This document shows, piece after piece, positions 36,068 through 44,589 of a DNA stretch of 64,000 nt. A program made the position numbers and the translations under genes. Each line of letters opens with the position of its first letter. Positions within the stretch are counted from its first letter, which is position 1. The notes beneath the pieces are model-generated. The model searched no databases, was not told the DNA's origin, and was given only the letters and a program-made list of their open reading frames with translations. Origin of the DNA: Draconibacterium mangrovi_A (lineage in GTDB: Bacteria; Bacteroidota; Bacteroidia; Bacteroidales; Prolixibacteraceae); NCBI RefSeq assembly GCF_037646455.1, contig NZ_JBBIXN010000008.1, forward strand, positions 124,001 through 188,000, read 5' to 3'.

Positions 36068-36670
36068 ATGTTAATGTCAATCGTAGAACTCATTGTAATG
36101 CTTAACCCTTTCGCCCTCTTTTTATACCTTGAGCCCATCAGAAAGGACCTGGATCACAAACAGTTTATACGCGTCATTTTAAAAGCCAGTTTCATCTCGT
36201 TAATGATCTGCTACGCTTTCTTTTTCTCGGGTGAGTTTTTATTTGATAAGGTGTTTGCCATCGATTTCGAGTCGTTCCGGGTATTTGGCGGCATTATTAT
36301 TTTCTCATACGCCTACTTTTTTATTGTAAAAGGTCAGCGGGCTCTGATCATGATAAAAGAAGACCTCGACAACCTGGCTTCCGAGATCGCGCTGCCGTTT
36401 ATGGTTGGGGCCGGCACCATTTCCTTAACCATTTTAACCTCGTACAGGCACTCCACCTGGATTGGAGTTTTGGTCCTGCTGATCGTTTTTAGCATTAACT
36501 TTATTTCCATCTATTTGTTAACCATCTTCCGAAACGCGATTGAAGGGAAACGCCTGAAAACAGCCTACGATAAAAACATGGAAATTCTACTGCGGCTGAA
36601 TGGATTTTTTATCGGTGCCATCGGAATTAATATGATCCTAACCGGAATTAAGAACATGTTTGGGCTTTAG
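36068..36670 (+). CDS. MarC-family integral membrane protein
   Basis: This predicted six-helix inner-membrane protein (200 residues) has the MarC features NPFALFLYLEPIRK in the first helix and GAGTISLTILTSY in the middle. The family has no firm function; the name MarC is historical. I began at the ATG of LMSIVELIVML; the longer frame starts at a TTG. Confidence 0.87.
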   Translation: MLMSIVELIVMLNPFALFLYLEPIRKDLDHKQFIRVILKASFISLMICYAFFFSGEFLFDKVFAIDFESFRVFGGIIIFSYAYFFIVKGQRALIMIKEDLDNLASEIALPFMVGAGTISLTILTSYRHSTWIGVLVLLIVFSINFISIYLLTIFRNAIEGKRLKTAYDKNMEILLRLNGFFIGAIGINMILTGIKNMFGL

Positions 36671-36840
36671 ATTGAATAAGTTCCCTGACCTGTTTCGGAA
36701 GTTCAAATTAATGACAAAATTGAAACAAAAACCAATATTGACCCAAACGCTTCAAATATTGATGCCGTAATTTGACAGGATGCACTGATCATTTTCAACT
36801 AAAAACAGGTTATCAGAATCCATCCTTTCAAGCGATCTCC

Positions 36841-36871
36841 TTGCAATCCTTCTTCTTAAATTATAACTTTA
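36841..36871 (+). promoter_or_regulatory. -33/-7 promoter of the alcohol dehydrogenase gene
   Basis: TTG at 36841-36843, 20 bases, TAACTTTA at 36864-36871 (one mismatch to TAnnTTTG). The ATG is 23 bases downstream. Confidence 0.45.
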
Positions 36872-36893
36872 AGAGAACTCCAAAATTTAAAGT

Positions 36894-37916
36894 ATGAAAG
36901 CCTGGGTAATCGATAAAATAAGCGATTTAAAAGAAGTAAACGAACCTTTATCACAGGTCGATCTTCCAAAGCCGGCTCCAAAAACAGGTGAGGTACTGCT
37001 AAAAGTAAAGGTATGTGGCGTGTGCCATACCGAGATCGATGAAATTGAAGGCCGCACTCCCCCACCTACTTTTCCAATGGTTCCGGGGCACCAGGTGGTT
37101 GGAATTGTGGAGGAAACAAAAGCTGATGGAGCAATAAAAATTGGTGATCGCATTGGAGTTGCCTGGATATTTTCAGCTTGCGGAAAATGCGAATTTTGCC
37201 AATCGGGGCAGGAAAACCTGTGTCCCGATTTCCTGGCTACCGGCCGCGACCGCAACGGCGGTTATGCTGAATACATGGTGGTTCCCGAGAAATTTGCTTA
37301 TCCCATCCCCGATTATTTCAGCGATGCCGAAGCGGCCCCGCTTCTTTGTGCAGGTGCTATCGGTTACCGCTCGCTGGTGTTGTGCCAACCCGAAAACGGG
37401 CAAAACATAGGGCTCACCGGATTTGGAGCTTCAGCACATCTGGTGTTAAAACTGATCCGTTTTCTCTACCCTGATAGTAAAGTGTACGTTTTTGCAAGGA
37501 GCGAACACGAACGGCAGTTTGCTATAGAACTAGGAGCGGCCTGGTCGGGCGATACTACTGAGCGGCCGCCGGTTTTGCTGCATTCCATTATTGACACTAC
37601 TCCAGTGTGGAAACCTGTTATTCATGCCCTCGAATGCCTGAAGCCGGGCGGACGACTGGTGATCAATGCCATCAGGAAAGAAGCGCACGACACCGACTAT
37701 CTTTCACGACTGGATTACCCGACGCACCTGTGGATGGAAAAAGAAATTAAAAGTGTGGCCAATGTTACCCGCCACGATGTGAGTGAGTTTATACGAATTG
37801 CTGCTGAAATGCAGTTTAAACCAAATGTGCAGACCTACCCTTTTAGCGACGCCAACCGCGCTATCATGGACATAAAAAACCGCAAAATTAAAGGGGCAAA
37901 AGTGCTGGTTATTTAA
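36894..37916 (+). CDS. Zinc-dependent alcohol dehydrogenase (MDR family)
   Basis: This is a medium-chain dehydrogenase of 340 residues. Catalytic zinc ligands sit in VCGVCHTEID and in the GHQVVG motif; the structural zinc is bound by the four cysteines in CGKCEFCQSGQENLC. The cofactor domain has GLTGFGASAHLVL in place of a plain GxGxxG. It resembles the AdhA-like group used with primary alcohols or aldehydes. It is monocistronic, with an inverted-repeat element after it. Confidence 0.93.
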   Translation: MKAWVIDKISDLKEVNEPLSQVDLPKPAPKTGEVLLKVKVCGVCHTEIDEIEGRTPPPTFPMVPGHQVVGIVEETKADGAIKIGDRIGVAWIFSACGKCEFCQSGQENLCPDFLATGRDRNGGYAEYMVVPEKFAYPIPDYFSDAEAAPLLCAGAIGYRSLVLCQPENGQNIGLTGFGASAHLVLKLIRFLYPDSKVYVFARSEHERQFAIELGAAWSGDTTERPPVLLHSIIDTTPVWKPVIHALECLKPGGRLVINAIRKEAHDTDYLSRLDYPTHLWMEKEIKSVANVTRHDVSEFIRIAAEMQFKPNVQTYPFSDANRAIMDIKNRKIKGAKVLVI

Positions 37917-37941
37917 TATTAAAGTAGATAATTGCAGAACG

Positions 37942-38006
37942 CGTCATTCCGAATTTATTTCGGAATCTCCTACGACCAAGGATGCAGAAATAAATTCAGC
38001 ATGACG
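37942..38006. repeat. Dispersed intergenic inverted-repeat element, copy C
   Basis: The left end is CGTCATTCCGAATTTATTTC and the right end GAAATAAATTCAGCATGACG, which is the exact reverse complement of the left arm of copy B (19951-20026). It lies between two converging genes. Confidence 0.7.
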
Positions 38007-38038
38007 AAAAGCAAATGGATTCTGTAGTCTAATATAAA

Positions 38039-38551
38039 TCAATAATCCATCTCCCAACGCTCGCTCGGATCGCCGGGCATGCTTACTGTTTTCCATGAAA
38101 ACTTCAGCACCTGCGGATGAACAAGGCGGGCAAAATCCTCGTACCTCATTTGGATCATTTCAGTGTGGGTACCTGCGTTAAAGGCGATCATTTCATCTTC
38201 GGCAAGCGTTTGTGCCACATACACTTCCAGGTCGTATAAGTTTCCGAATGGCGGCATGGCACCTAATTCGCAATCGGGAAACATGAATTTGAATTCCTCC
38301 TCGGTTGCCAGTGAAATCTTCACCGTACCAAAGGCTTGTTCCAGCTGTTTAAAATCAATCTGATAAGAAGCCGGCAACACAGCCATTGCAAATTTCCCTT
38401 CAATTTTAATGATGATGGTTTTGGCAACTTCCTTTCCCGAGATATGTGCTTTTGAAGCAACTTCCTGTGCAGTGTAGGCACTGGAATGTTTGATTGTTAT
38501 GTACTTGACGTTGTATTCGTCGAGTACAGCCTTTAATTTTTTCGCTGGCAT
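38039..38551 (-). CDS. YbaK/EbsC-family aminoacyl-tRNA deacylase
   Basis: This 170-residue protein edits mischarged tRNA. The family features are seen: YITIKHSSAYTAQEVA, a lysine in KTIIIKIEGKFAMAVLP, and GAMPPFGNLYDLEVYV. Whether it acts on Cys-tRNA(Pro) or Ala-tRNA(Pro) cannot be told. The reading frame is closed by the convergent repeat at 37942-38006. It is single. Confidence 0.88.
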   Translation of the reverse strand: MPAKKLKAVLDEYNVKYITIKHSSAYTAQEVASKAHISGKEVAKTIIIKIEGKFAMAVLPASYQIDFKQLEQAFGTVKISLATEEEFKFMFPDCELGAMPPFGNLYDLEVYVAQTLAEDEMIAFNAGTHTEMIQMRYEDFARLVHPQVLKFSWKTVSMPGDPSERWEMDY

Positions 38552-38741
38552 GATAAAATATTTTATTGGTTAAACGTTATTACTCTTCCCCGTAGATTTT
38601 ATTGTACAGATTTCGCAGCGGGAATGTTTCAGAATTTGGTGAAAATCGAATGGATCGGGATCTGAGAGTGCACAATGTTCAAAACTTACTTTTCCTCCCT
38701 TATCAATTGGAGTTGAGTGTTCTATTTTGAGAACACAAAAA

Positions 38742-38766
38742 GCTCCCCATCAAAATGATGAAGAGC
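38742..38766 (-). terminator. Rho-independent terminator of dps
   Basis: The minus strand has GCTCTTCATC-ATTTT-GATGGGGAGC, a ten-pair stem with two G-U pairs, followed by TTTTT. It begins 30 bases past the dps stop. Confidence 0.75.
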
Positions 38767-38795
38767 CTCTGGTAAATTGATTTTTAGAATTTTGC

Positions 38796-39251
38796 TTATG
38801 CAAGATAGGATTCCAACATCCAGATACGTTTTTCGGTAATACCGATCCAGTCACTCATCATTGTGGCCGTTCCTTCGTCGTTGTTTTCGCCTGCAATTTC
38901 GAGTAATTCTTTAAAACTTTCCAGGAAGAATCGATCAGCTTTCAAAACGGCTTCAACTGCTTCTCGTCCATCAGAAACATTCTTTACTTCTTCAAGAGTA
39001 GCTACTTCCAGGTATTCTCCAAACGAATGCAGCGGCTGTCCGCCCAGCATTAAAATGCGCTCGGCAATTTCATCTACCACCTCAGCTGCTCCGTTATAAA
39101 ACTCTTCGAATTTCTCGTGTAAGGCAAAAAACATCTGACCTTTAATGTTCCAGTGCAGTCCTCTCAGGTTTTGGTAAAAGATCTGATAATCGGCCAGTAA
39201 CTTGTTTAATTTCTCTGTTGTTTCTTGATTTTTAGTATTTATATCTTTCAA
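38796..39251 (-). CDS. dps: DNA-protection/ferritin-like protein Dps
   Basis: This four-helix bundle protein (151 residues) protects DNA and stores iron as a dodecamer. Ferroxidase ligands are present at the usual spacing: H33, D60 and E64 (HWNIKG and VVDEIAERI). It is divergent from oxyR with about 105 bases between. A perfect TATCTTTG (-7) is at 39299-39306 on the minus strand, while no -33 match is seen, which fits a promoter that needs an activator. The OxyR operator candidate at 39313-39337 lies directly upstream. Confidence 0.95.
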   Translation of the reverse strand: MKDINTKNQETTEKLNKLLADYQIFYQNLRGLHWNIKGQMFFALHEKFEEFYNGAAEVVDEIAERILMLGGQPLHSFGEYLEVATLEEVKNVSDGREAVEAVLKADRFFLESFKELLEIAGENNDEGTATMMSDWIGITEKRIWMLESYLA

Positions 39252-39312
39252 TTTTTGTTGATTTATAATTCCCTTTTCTTTTGTTTTATTTTATAGTTCA
39301 AAGATACCATTA

Positions 39313-39337
39313 ACAATATTTATTATTTTTATATTGT
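39313..39337. promoter_or_regulatory. LysR-type operator candidate between dps and oxyR
   Basis: ACAATAT-N11-ATATTGT is a perfect interrupted dyad with the T-N11-A core of LysR-family sites. It lies directly upstream of the dps -7 element (TATCTTTG, minus strand, 39299-39306) and 20 bases before the oxyR ATG, so one OxyR dimer could control both directions. Confidence 0.5.
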
Positions 39338-39356
39338 CATTACTATTGTTTATACT

Positions 39357-40298
39357 ATGAACTTTTCACAACTTGAATATTTCAGAGAAATTTACCTGAC
39401 CGGCAGCTTTTCAGGCGCAGCCAAAAAACTAGGAATTACACAACCTGCACTAAGTCTTCAAATTCAGAAACTGGAGGAGGAACTGGACTTTAAACTCCTC
39501 GACCGTACGCATCGCCCGTTGAAATTAACACAGGAAGGTGAAGCCTTTTACCAGAAGTCGGTGGAAATTTTGCAGCAAATTGAACAGTTAAAAGATGTAG
39601 CACTCGATCTGGTGGAAGAAGTAAAAGGAACATTGCGTATTGGCATTATCCCAACTCTATCGCCTTACCTGGTGCCGCTTTATGCCGGGCTCCTGAAAAA
39701 AGAATATCCCGCGCTGCAGACTGAAATATTCGAACTAAAAACAGAGTACATTATTAGCGAGTTAAAGATGGGGCAACTCGATATCGGAATAATTTCAACT
39801 CCTATTTCGGAGAGTAACCTGAAAATTGAGCCCATTTTTTACGAACTGTTTTTTGCCTATGTTTCCGAAAAACACGATTGGTTCAAAAATAGTACAATCA
39901 ATCTTGATGAACTGGATGAAAATGACATTTGGTACCTCGAGGAAGGGAATTGTTTTCAGAATCAGGTAAACTCGATCTGCAACATTACACAAAAAAAACA
40001 AAGCGGACGAAACCTGCTTTACCGGTGCAATTCGATCGATTCACTTCGTCGGATCGTTGAAAACGAGAGTGGTATTACTTTTATCCCCGAGCTGGCTACG
40101 ATTAATATTCCGTCGGAACAGGAGGAAATGATCAAAGATTTTGAGCAGGTTCAACCGGTACGCGAGATCAGCATCATCACCCTGAAGAAACATACCAAAG
40201 AGCGGCAAATCGGGGCACTAAAATCTGCCATTATATCCAGCATTCCGAAACGCATGTTAATAAAACCGGATACCTGGATTGTAGATACGCAGCTATAA
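39357..40298 (+). CDS. oxyR: OxyR, LysR-family peroxide sensor
   Basis: This LysR-type regulator of 313 residues has an N-terminal winged helix (about 1-60, with SGAAKKLGITQPALSLQIQK) and a substrate-type C-terminal domain. The two redox cysteines fall at C199 (EEGNCF) and C208 (NSIC), the same numbers as in Escherichia coli OxyR, and a later ENESGITFIPELA follows. The divergent dps gene is a classic OxyR target. A peroxide-sensing role is therefore likely. Confidence 0.93.
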   Translation: MNFSQLEYFREIYLTGSFSGAAKKLGITQPALSLQIQKLEEELDFKLLDRTHRPLKLTQEGEAFYQKSVEILQQIEQLKDVALDLVEEVKGTLRIGIIPTLSPYLVPLYAGLLKKEYPALQTEIFELKTEYIISELKMGQLDIGIISTPISESNLKIEPIFYELFFAYVSEKHDWFKNSTINLDELDENDIWYLEEGNCFQNQVNSICNITQKKQSGRNLLYRCNSIDSLRRIVENESGITFIPELATINIPSEQEEMIKDFEQVQPVREISIITLKKHTKERQIGALKSAIISSIPKRMLIKPDTWIVDTQL

Positions 40299-40301
40299 AA
40301 A

Positions 40302-40337
40302 AGCCCCTCCGCCCCATATACATAGGAAGGAGAAGCT
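40302..40337 (-). terminator. Rho-independent terminator of the Tat-signal protein gene
   Basis: On the minus strand AGCTTCTCC pairs with GGAGGGGCT (two G-U pairs) around an 18-base loop, and TTTTTT follows, overlapping the oxyR stop codon. The long loop makes it less certain. Confidence 0.5.
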
Positions 40338-40366
40338 TCAAAGAACTCCGTCTCTCGATGATTTAA

Positions 40367-40726
40367 TTAATAAATTTCTTTTGTCATTCTTTCGGTGGCG
40401 GTCATATAATAACGTGCAAAGTTATCGTCTTCCATAAAACCGGTAAGCTCTTCACGCCAGCTTTCGGCTTCTTCAGAAAGTTCGGCAATGCGTTTTTTTG
40501 CCACTTTATCTTCCGGATTGGCACGAAAATCTTTGATTACGGGAATAAATTCATCCATCCAGTCTTCGTACCTATCCATTAAGTTTTGTTGTTCGTTGGT
40601 CAGCGGGAATTCGGCCTTGCTGTTCAGAACCTTTGCCGATAATTTTTCACCACCAACAGCACCGGCACCAATGGCCAGTCCCAGTTTGGTAAGAAATCCC
40701 CTTCTTGATTCTTCGTACTCGTTCAT
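40367..40726 (-). CDS. Small protein with Tat signal (unknown function)
   Basis: I do not recognise a family. The 119-residue protein begins with a canonical twin-arginine signal (SRRGFLTKLG followed by a Gly/Ala hydrophobic core), so it is probably exported folded. The mature part is helical and acidic, with a WMDEFIPVIKDFRANPEDK segment. It lies between oxyR (opposite strand) and dnaK (same strand, upstream), each separated by its own terminator, so it is probably monocistronic. Similar small Tat proteins occur in Bacteroidota without known function. Confidence 0.75.
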   Translation of the reverse strand: MNEYEESRRGFLTKLGLAIGAGAVGGEKLSAKVLNSKAEFPLTNEQQNLMDRYEDWMDEFIPVIKDFRANPEDKVAKKRIAELSEEAESWREELTGFMEDDNFARYYMTATERMTKEIY

Positions 40727-40796
40727 TCTCTATGCTTTTTTATTCCGTACTTCACAAACACAACTTGGCATATAAAGTTTAAACAACAAAAAAAAA

Positions 40797-40821
40797 AGCC
40801 CCTCCGTAAACCGGAGAGGCT
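40797..40821 (-). terminator. Rho-independent terminator of dnaK
   Basis: The minus strand gives AGCCTCTCCG, a five-base loop and CGGAGGGGCT (one G-U pair), then a run of T. It is 28 bases past the dnaK stop. Confidence 0.85.
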
Positions 40822-40848
40822 CTGATATTCAGTATATCTGAAAAGTGA

Positions 40849-42777
40849 TTATTTTACTTCTTCGAAGTCAACATCGGTAACTTCGCCGTCGTCTTTTTTA
40901 TCGCTTCCGCCACCTTGTGCCTGTCCTGCACCGGCGTCAGCCTGCGGACCACCTTGCTGGCCATCCTGAGCCTGCTGCGACGCATTGTACATTTCCTGCG
41001 AAGCGGCCTGGAATACAGTATTCAGCTCGTTCATGGCTGCATCGATAGCTGCCAGATCTTTTGATGCGTGAGCTTCTTTCAGCTTTTTCAGTGCATCTTC
41101 GATCGGTTGCTTTTTGTCGGCCGGAAGTTTGTCGCCAAATTCTTTCAATTGCTTTTCAGTCTGGAAGATCAGACTGTCAGCCTGGTTGATCTTATCGGCA
41201 GTTTCCTTAGCCTGTTTGTCAGCCTCGGCATTAGCTTCAGCTTCAGCTTTCATTTTTTGGATTTCATCATCACTCAAACCTGATGAAGCTTCAATACGGA
41301 TCGATTGTGATTTTCCGGTAGCTTTATCTTTGGCATTTACATGCAGGATACCGTTGGCATCGATGTCGAATGTTACTTCAACCTGTGGTACACCACGCGG
41401 TGCCGGCGGAATACCGTCGAGGTGGAAACGGCCAATTGTTTTGTTTCCTGAAGCTATCGGACGTTCTCCCTGCAAGACGTGTATTTCAACTGAAGGCTGA
41501 TTATCAGCGGCAGTAGTAAATGTCTCCGATTTCTTCGTCGGGATCGTGGTATTTGCCTCGATCAATTTGGTCATTACACCGCCCATGGTTTCAATACCCA
41601 GAGAAAGCGGAGTTACATCGAGTAACAGTACGTCTTTCACTTCTCCAGTTAAAACACCCCCCTGAATAGCAGCACCAATAGCAACTACTTCGTCGGGATT
41701 TACGCCTTTCGATGGCTCTTTTCCGAAGAATTCTTTTACCTTCGACTGAATGGCAGGTATACGTGTTGATCCACCAACCAGAATCACCTCATCAACATCT
41801 TCTGCTGACAATCCGGCACTTTTTAATGACTTACGACATGGCTCAATTGTAGCATTGATCAGGCTGTCAGCCAGTTGTTCGAATTTCGAACGACTTAAAG
41901 TTTTTACAAGGTGCTTTGGAATACCATTCACCGGCATGATGTACGGCAGGTTAATCTCGGTTTGCGTAGAACTCGACAACTCGATTTTGGCCTTTTCGGC
42001 AGCTTCTTTCAAACGTTGCAAAGCCATTGGGTCTTTACGCAAATCGATACCTTCTTCTTTATTGAATTCATCAGCCAACCAGTCGATAATTACCTGGTCG
42101 AAATCGTCACCACCAAGGTGAGTGTCACCGTCGGTTGATTTTACTTCGAATACACCGTCACCTAATTCAAGAATTGAAATATCGAAAGTACCGCCACCAA
42201 GGTCGAATACCGCGATTTTCATGTCTTTATCCTGTTTATCCAATCCGTAAGCCAGCGATGCAGCAGTTGGTTCGTTGATAATACGACGAACCGTTAAACC
42301 GGCAATTTCTCCGGCTTCTTTGGTAGCCTGACGTTGCGAGTCGCTAAAGTAGGCCGGAACAGTAATTACCGCTTCGGTCACTTCCTGTCCAAGGTAATCT
42401 TCAGCAGTCTTTTTCATTTTCTGCAAAGTCATTGCTGAAATTTCCTGGGGCGAATATTTACGATCGTCGATTTCAACACGCGGAGTATTGTTATCGCCTT
42501 TTATTACTTTATAAGGTACTCGAGCAACTTCTTTGCTAACACGGTCGAATGTTTCACCCATAAAACGTTTGATAGAGTAGATCGTTTTTGTTGGGTTGGT
42601 AATCGCCTGACGTTTTGCAGGATCACCGACTTTACGTTCTCCGTTTTCAACAAAAGCTACAATAGAAGGAGTTGTACGTTTTCCCTCGCTGTTAGGGATA
42701 ACTACAGGTTCGTTACCTTCCATTACAGAAACACACGAGTTTGTGGTTCCTAAGTCAATTCCAATAATTTTTCCCAT
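40849..42777 (-). CDS. dnaK: Molecular chaperone DnaK (Hsp70)
   Basis: This cytoplasmic Hsp70 (642 residues) has the nucleotide-binding domain (IGIDLGTTNSCVSVMEG, AVFDLGGGTFDISIL, VGGSTRIPAIQ), the linker VLLLDVTPLSLGIETMGG, the substrate domain and a lid with a C-terminal Gly/Gln-rich stretch ending EVTDVDFEEVK. Length and end are normal. grpE and dnaJ are not adjacent, so dnaK is monocistronic here and has a strong terminator. Its upstream region carries clustered TGTCA half-sites (42873-42930). Confidence 0.98.
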   Translation of the reverse strand: MGKIIGIDLGTTNSCVSVMEGNEPVVIPNSEGKRTTPSIVAFVENGERKVGDPAKRQAITNPTKTIYSIKRFMGETFDRVSKEVARVPYKVIKGDNNTPRVEIDDRKYSPQEISAMTLQKMKKTAEDYLGQEVTEAVITVPAYFSDSQRQATKEAGEIAGLTVRRIINEPTAASLAYGLDKQDKDMKIAVFDLGGGTFDISILELGDGVFEVKSTDGDTHLGGDDFDQVIIDWLADEFNKEEGIDLRKDPMALQRLKEAAEKAKIELSSSTQTEINLPYIMPVNGIPKHLVKTLSRSKFEQLADSLINATIEPCRKSLKSAGLSAEDVDEVILVGGSTRIPAIQSKVKEFFGKEPSKGVNPDEVVAIGAAIQGGVLTGEVKDVLLLDVTPLSLGIETMGGVMTKLIEANTTIPTKKSETFTTAADNQPSVEIHVLQGERPIASGNKTIGRFHLDGIPPAPRGVPQVEVTFDIDANGILHVNAKDKATGKSQSIRIEASSGLSDDEIQKMKAEAEANAEADKQAKETADKINQADSLIFQTEKQLKEFGDKLPADKKQPIEDALKKLKEAHASKDLAAIDAAMNELNTVFQAASQEMYNASQQAQDGQQGGPQADAGAGQAQGGGSDKKDDGEVTDVDFEEVK

Positions 42778-43050
42778 TGTTATATGTTTTAATTTTTATT
42801 GTTCCAAAAATTTACGCCTACAACTAATCAATGACTGTGCCATTGGAAAATGTGGAAAAATGAGCGAAAAACTGACACACTTAAACCAAAAACAGGTTGA
42901 GATTATGTCAAAACCGGTGACAAAACGACAGAAATGCAGGATGAAATCTGTGAATAAAAGTTTAGCTGAGCAGCTTGGTAATAGCTCCACTCGATTCCCT
43001 CAACTTCTTAAATCATAGTTAGTCTGAGGTGCGTGCTAATTTCAAAGGAT

Positions 43051-44418
43051 TTAATACTGACTCCGGTAAATGGCCAGCGAAAAATTAGGCCCCGGTGTAA
43101 CAAACCTTTCACCGTCGGTAAAACGCCAGGCAAAATCGAACCGTACTCTAGCTTTCGAGTTCAGCTGCGTGTAATAGGCCAAATATGGGATGACGTTGTG
43201 GCTGAGAGGACCAACGTCTTTGAAAGCATTGAGTTCTAATCCGGGGACATATTTAACTCCAAAATCAAACTGGCTCTTCAAATTCGCATAATAACTCCAG
43301 CCCAGATCCACATTACAGAGCAACCAATCGCGATGCGATATATCTGCCCCCAGTTTAATGTACTCGTCTTCATCCTCAGAATCATCTACCGACTCCTCTG
43401 GTTTTTTGTAACGACTGTAAGTGATGCCGGCACTAAAGTTTCTGTTCCGTTTTACATTCTGATATTTGTGCCAGTCGAACTGCATAAAGCCACCATATAT
43501 AAAATCGGGCTCCCTATTGTAATATTGAAAAAACGGTCCCAGTTCAAAACGTTTCCCTTCATAACGCGGATCAAACTCACCATATACCCAGTCTTCTCCC
43601 ATTGCTCCTACTGATTCGAGCAGCAAAGTTTTATTTACAAACCCGGAAACCAGTTCCATTTCTTTTTCAGCAATATGCGGTGTTTGAACTTCGCGGTTGT
43701 TTTTAATATCGGCAATTATCTGGGCAAACCGGGCAATTTCATAATCGGAAAAAATTCGTCCGGGATAGTATTTCTCCAGTAAATAATGTGCCGTCATCAA
43801 ATGGTTCATCGGGCTTAAACGACCATATCCCCAACCGGCTTTTGCATTAAATCCAAAACGAAACTTACTTTTTAAATCACTTTCATCGATAGGAGTTACT
43901 TCCCCCAGCGAATCAATCGATGTACCATCGAGATTTTGCTGGTATAAATCATAGCGTCCCCAGAGACTAACATCTAGAATTGTATAATTCTTCGGATCGT
44001 AATAATACCGGTTTAAATATGCAGCATTTAATGAAGTGCGAATTCCATAAAGATTTTCATCGGCTTCATTGTTGGCCACTTTCGAACTGTCGATCCAGTT
44101 GCCAAAACCTGCATAAGGTCCTATATCAAACGAAAACAACAATTCTTCCTGCATGTAGTCTTTAAGGTTCCACAATGTACTGCTCAAATTAAAACTACCT
44201 GTTACAGATGTTTTATCCTCGAAATATCGGGTGGCATCAGTTCGTAGTTCTTCACGCTCCCGGCCAAGGTCAAAAAGAAATCCTTTTGTTAATTCCTTTT
44301 TTGTGAATGACACGACTTCATTATTAATGTCGTTGGATTGGGAAAAACTATGCAGTGCAGGAATTAAAACGATCAGTATCAAAATAAACAAACTGAAAAT
44401 AGGTCTCCGGTTTCTCAT
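43051..44418 (-). CDS. Predicted outer-membrane beta-barrel protein (unknown function)
   Basis: I do not recognise a named family. From the ATG at 44418 the protein has 455 residues with a signal peptide (RPIFSLFILILIVLIPALHSFS) and many alternating aromatic strands: FSFDIGPYAGFGNW, NAAYLNRYYYD, DVSLWGRYDLY, FGFNAKAGWGYGRL, FDFAWRFTDG, ending in SQY. The pattern suggests a barrel of 12 or more strands. It is monocistronic and lies between dnaK and panB. A porin-like or export role is possible. Confidence 0.72.
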   Translation of the reverse strand: MRNRRPIFSLFILILIVLIPALHSFSQSNDINNEVVSFTKKELTKGFLFDLGREREELRTDATRYFEDKTSVTGSFNLSSTLWNLKDYMQEELLFSFDIGPYAGFGNWIDSSKVANNEADENLYGIRTSLNAAYLNRYYYDPKNYTILDVSLWGRYDLYQQNLDGTSIDSLGEVTPIDESDLKSKFRFGFNAKAGWGYGRLSPMNHLMTAHYLLEKYYPGRIFSDYEIARFAQIIADIKNNREVQTPHIAEKEMELVSGFVNKTLLLESVGAMGEDWVYGEFDPRYEGKRFELGPFFQYYNREPDFIYGGFMQFDWHKYQNVKRNRNFSAGITYSRYKKPEESVDDSEDEDEYIKLGADISHRDWLLCNVDLGWSYYANLKSQFDFGVKYVPGLELNAFKDVGPLSHNVIPYLAYYTQLNSKARVRFDFAWRFTDGERFVTPGPNFSLAIYRSQY

Positions 44419-44533
44419 TATCTGTTTCGTGTAAATAAACCGCAAAGAAAACAAACCTTCTGAAATTTCAAGATCTTGAGGTGGTTAATAAAAGTTAATC
44501 AGGGTGTTTGTATTGACGTAATAGCTATTGGTT

Positions 44534-44565
44534 TTTGGGCATCACAAATGCTTTATCTAATTTTG
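44534..44565 (+). promoter_or_regulatory. -33/-7 promoter of panB
   Basis: TTTG at 44534-44537, 20 bases, and a perfect TAATTTTG at 44558-44565. The ATG is 25 bases downstream. Confidence 0.65.
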
Positions 44566-44589
44566 TTGCATCACTAAGAAATTAAAAAC

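Noticed and set aside
38580..38740. Two open minus-strand frames between dps and ybaK, one ending in an NLYNKIYGEE-like tail
   Set aside because: Neither has a start codon that precedes a plausible protein, and both overlap each other and the dps terminator; I cannot decide whether either is a remnant.
42743..43018. A 91-codon plus-strand frame spanning the dnaK start region
   Set aside because: It is antisense to the dnaK start and runs through its upstream regulatory region; the protein is unstructured and cysteine-poor, with no family signs.
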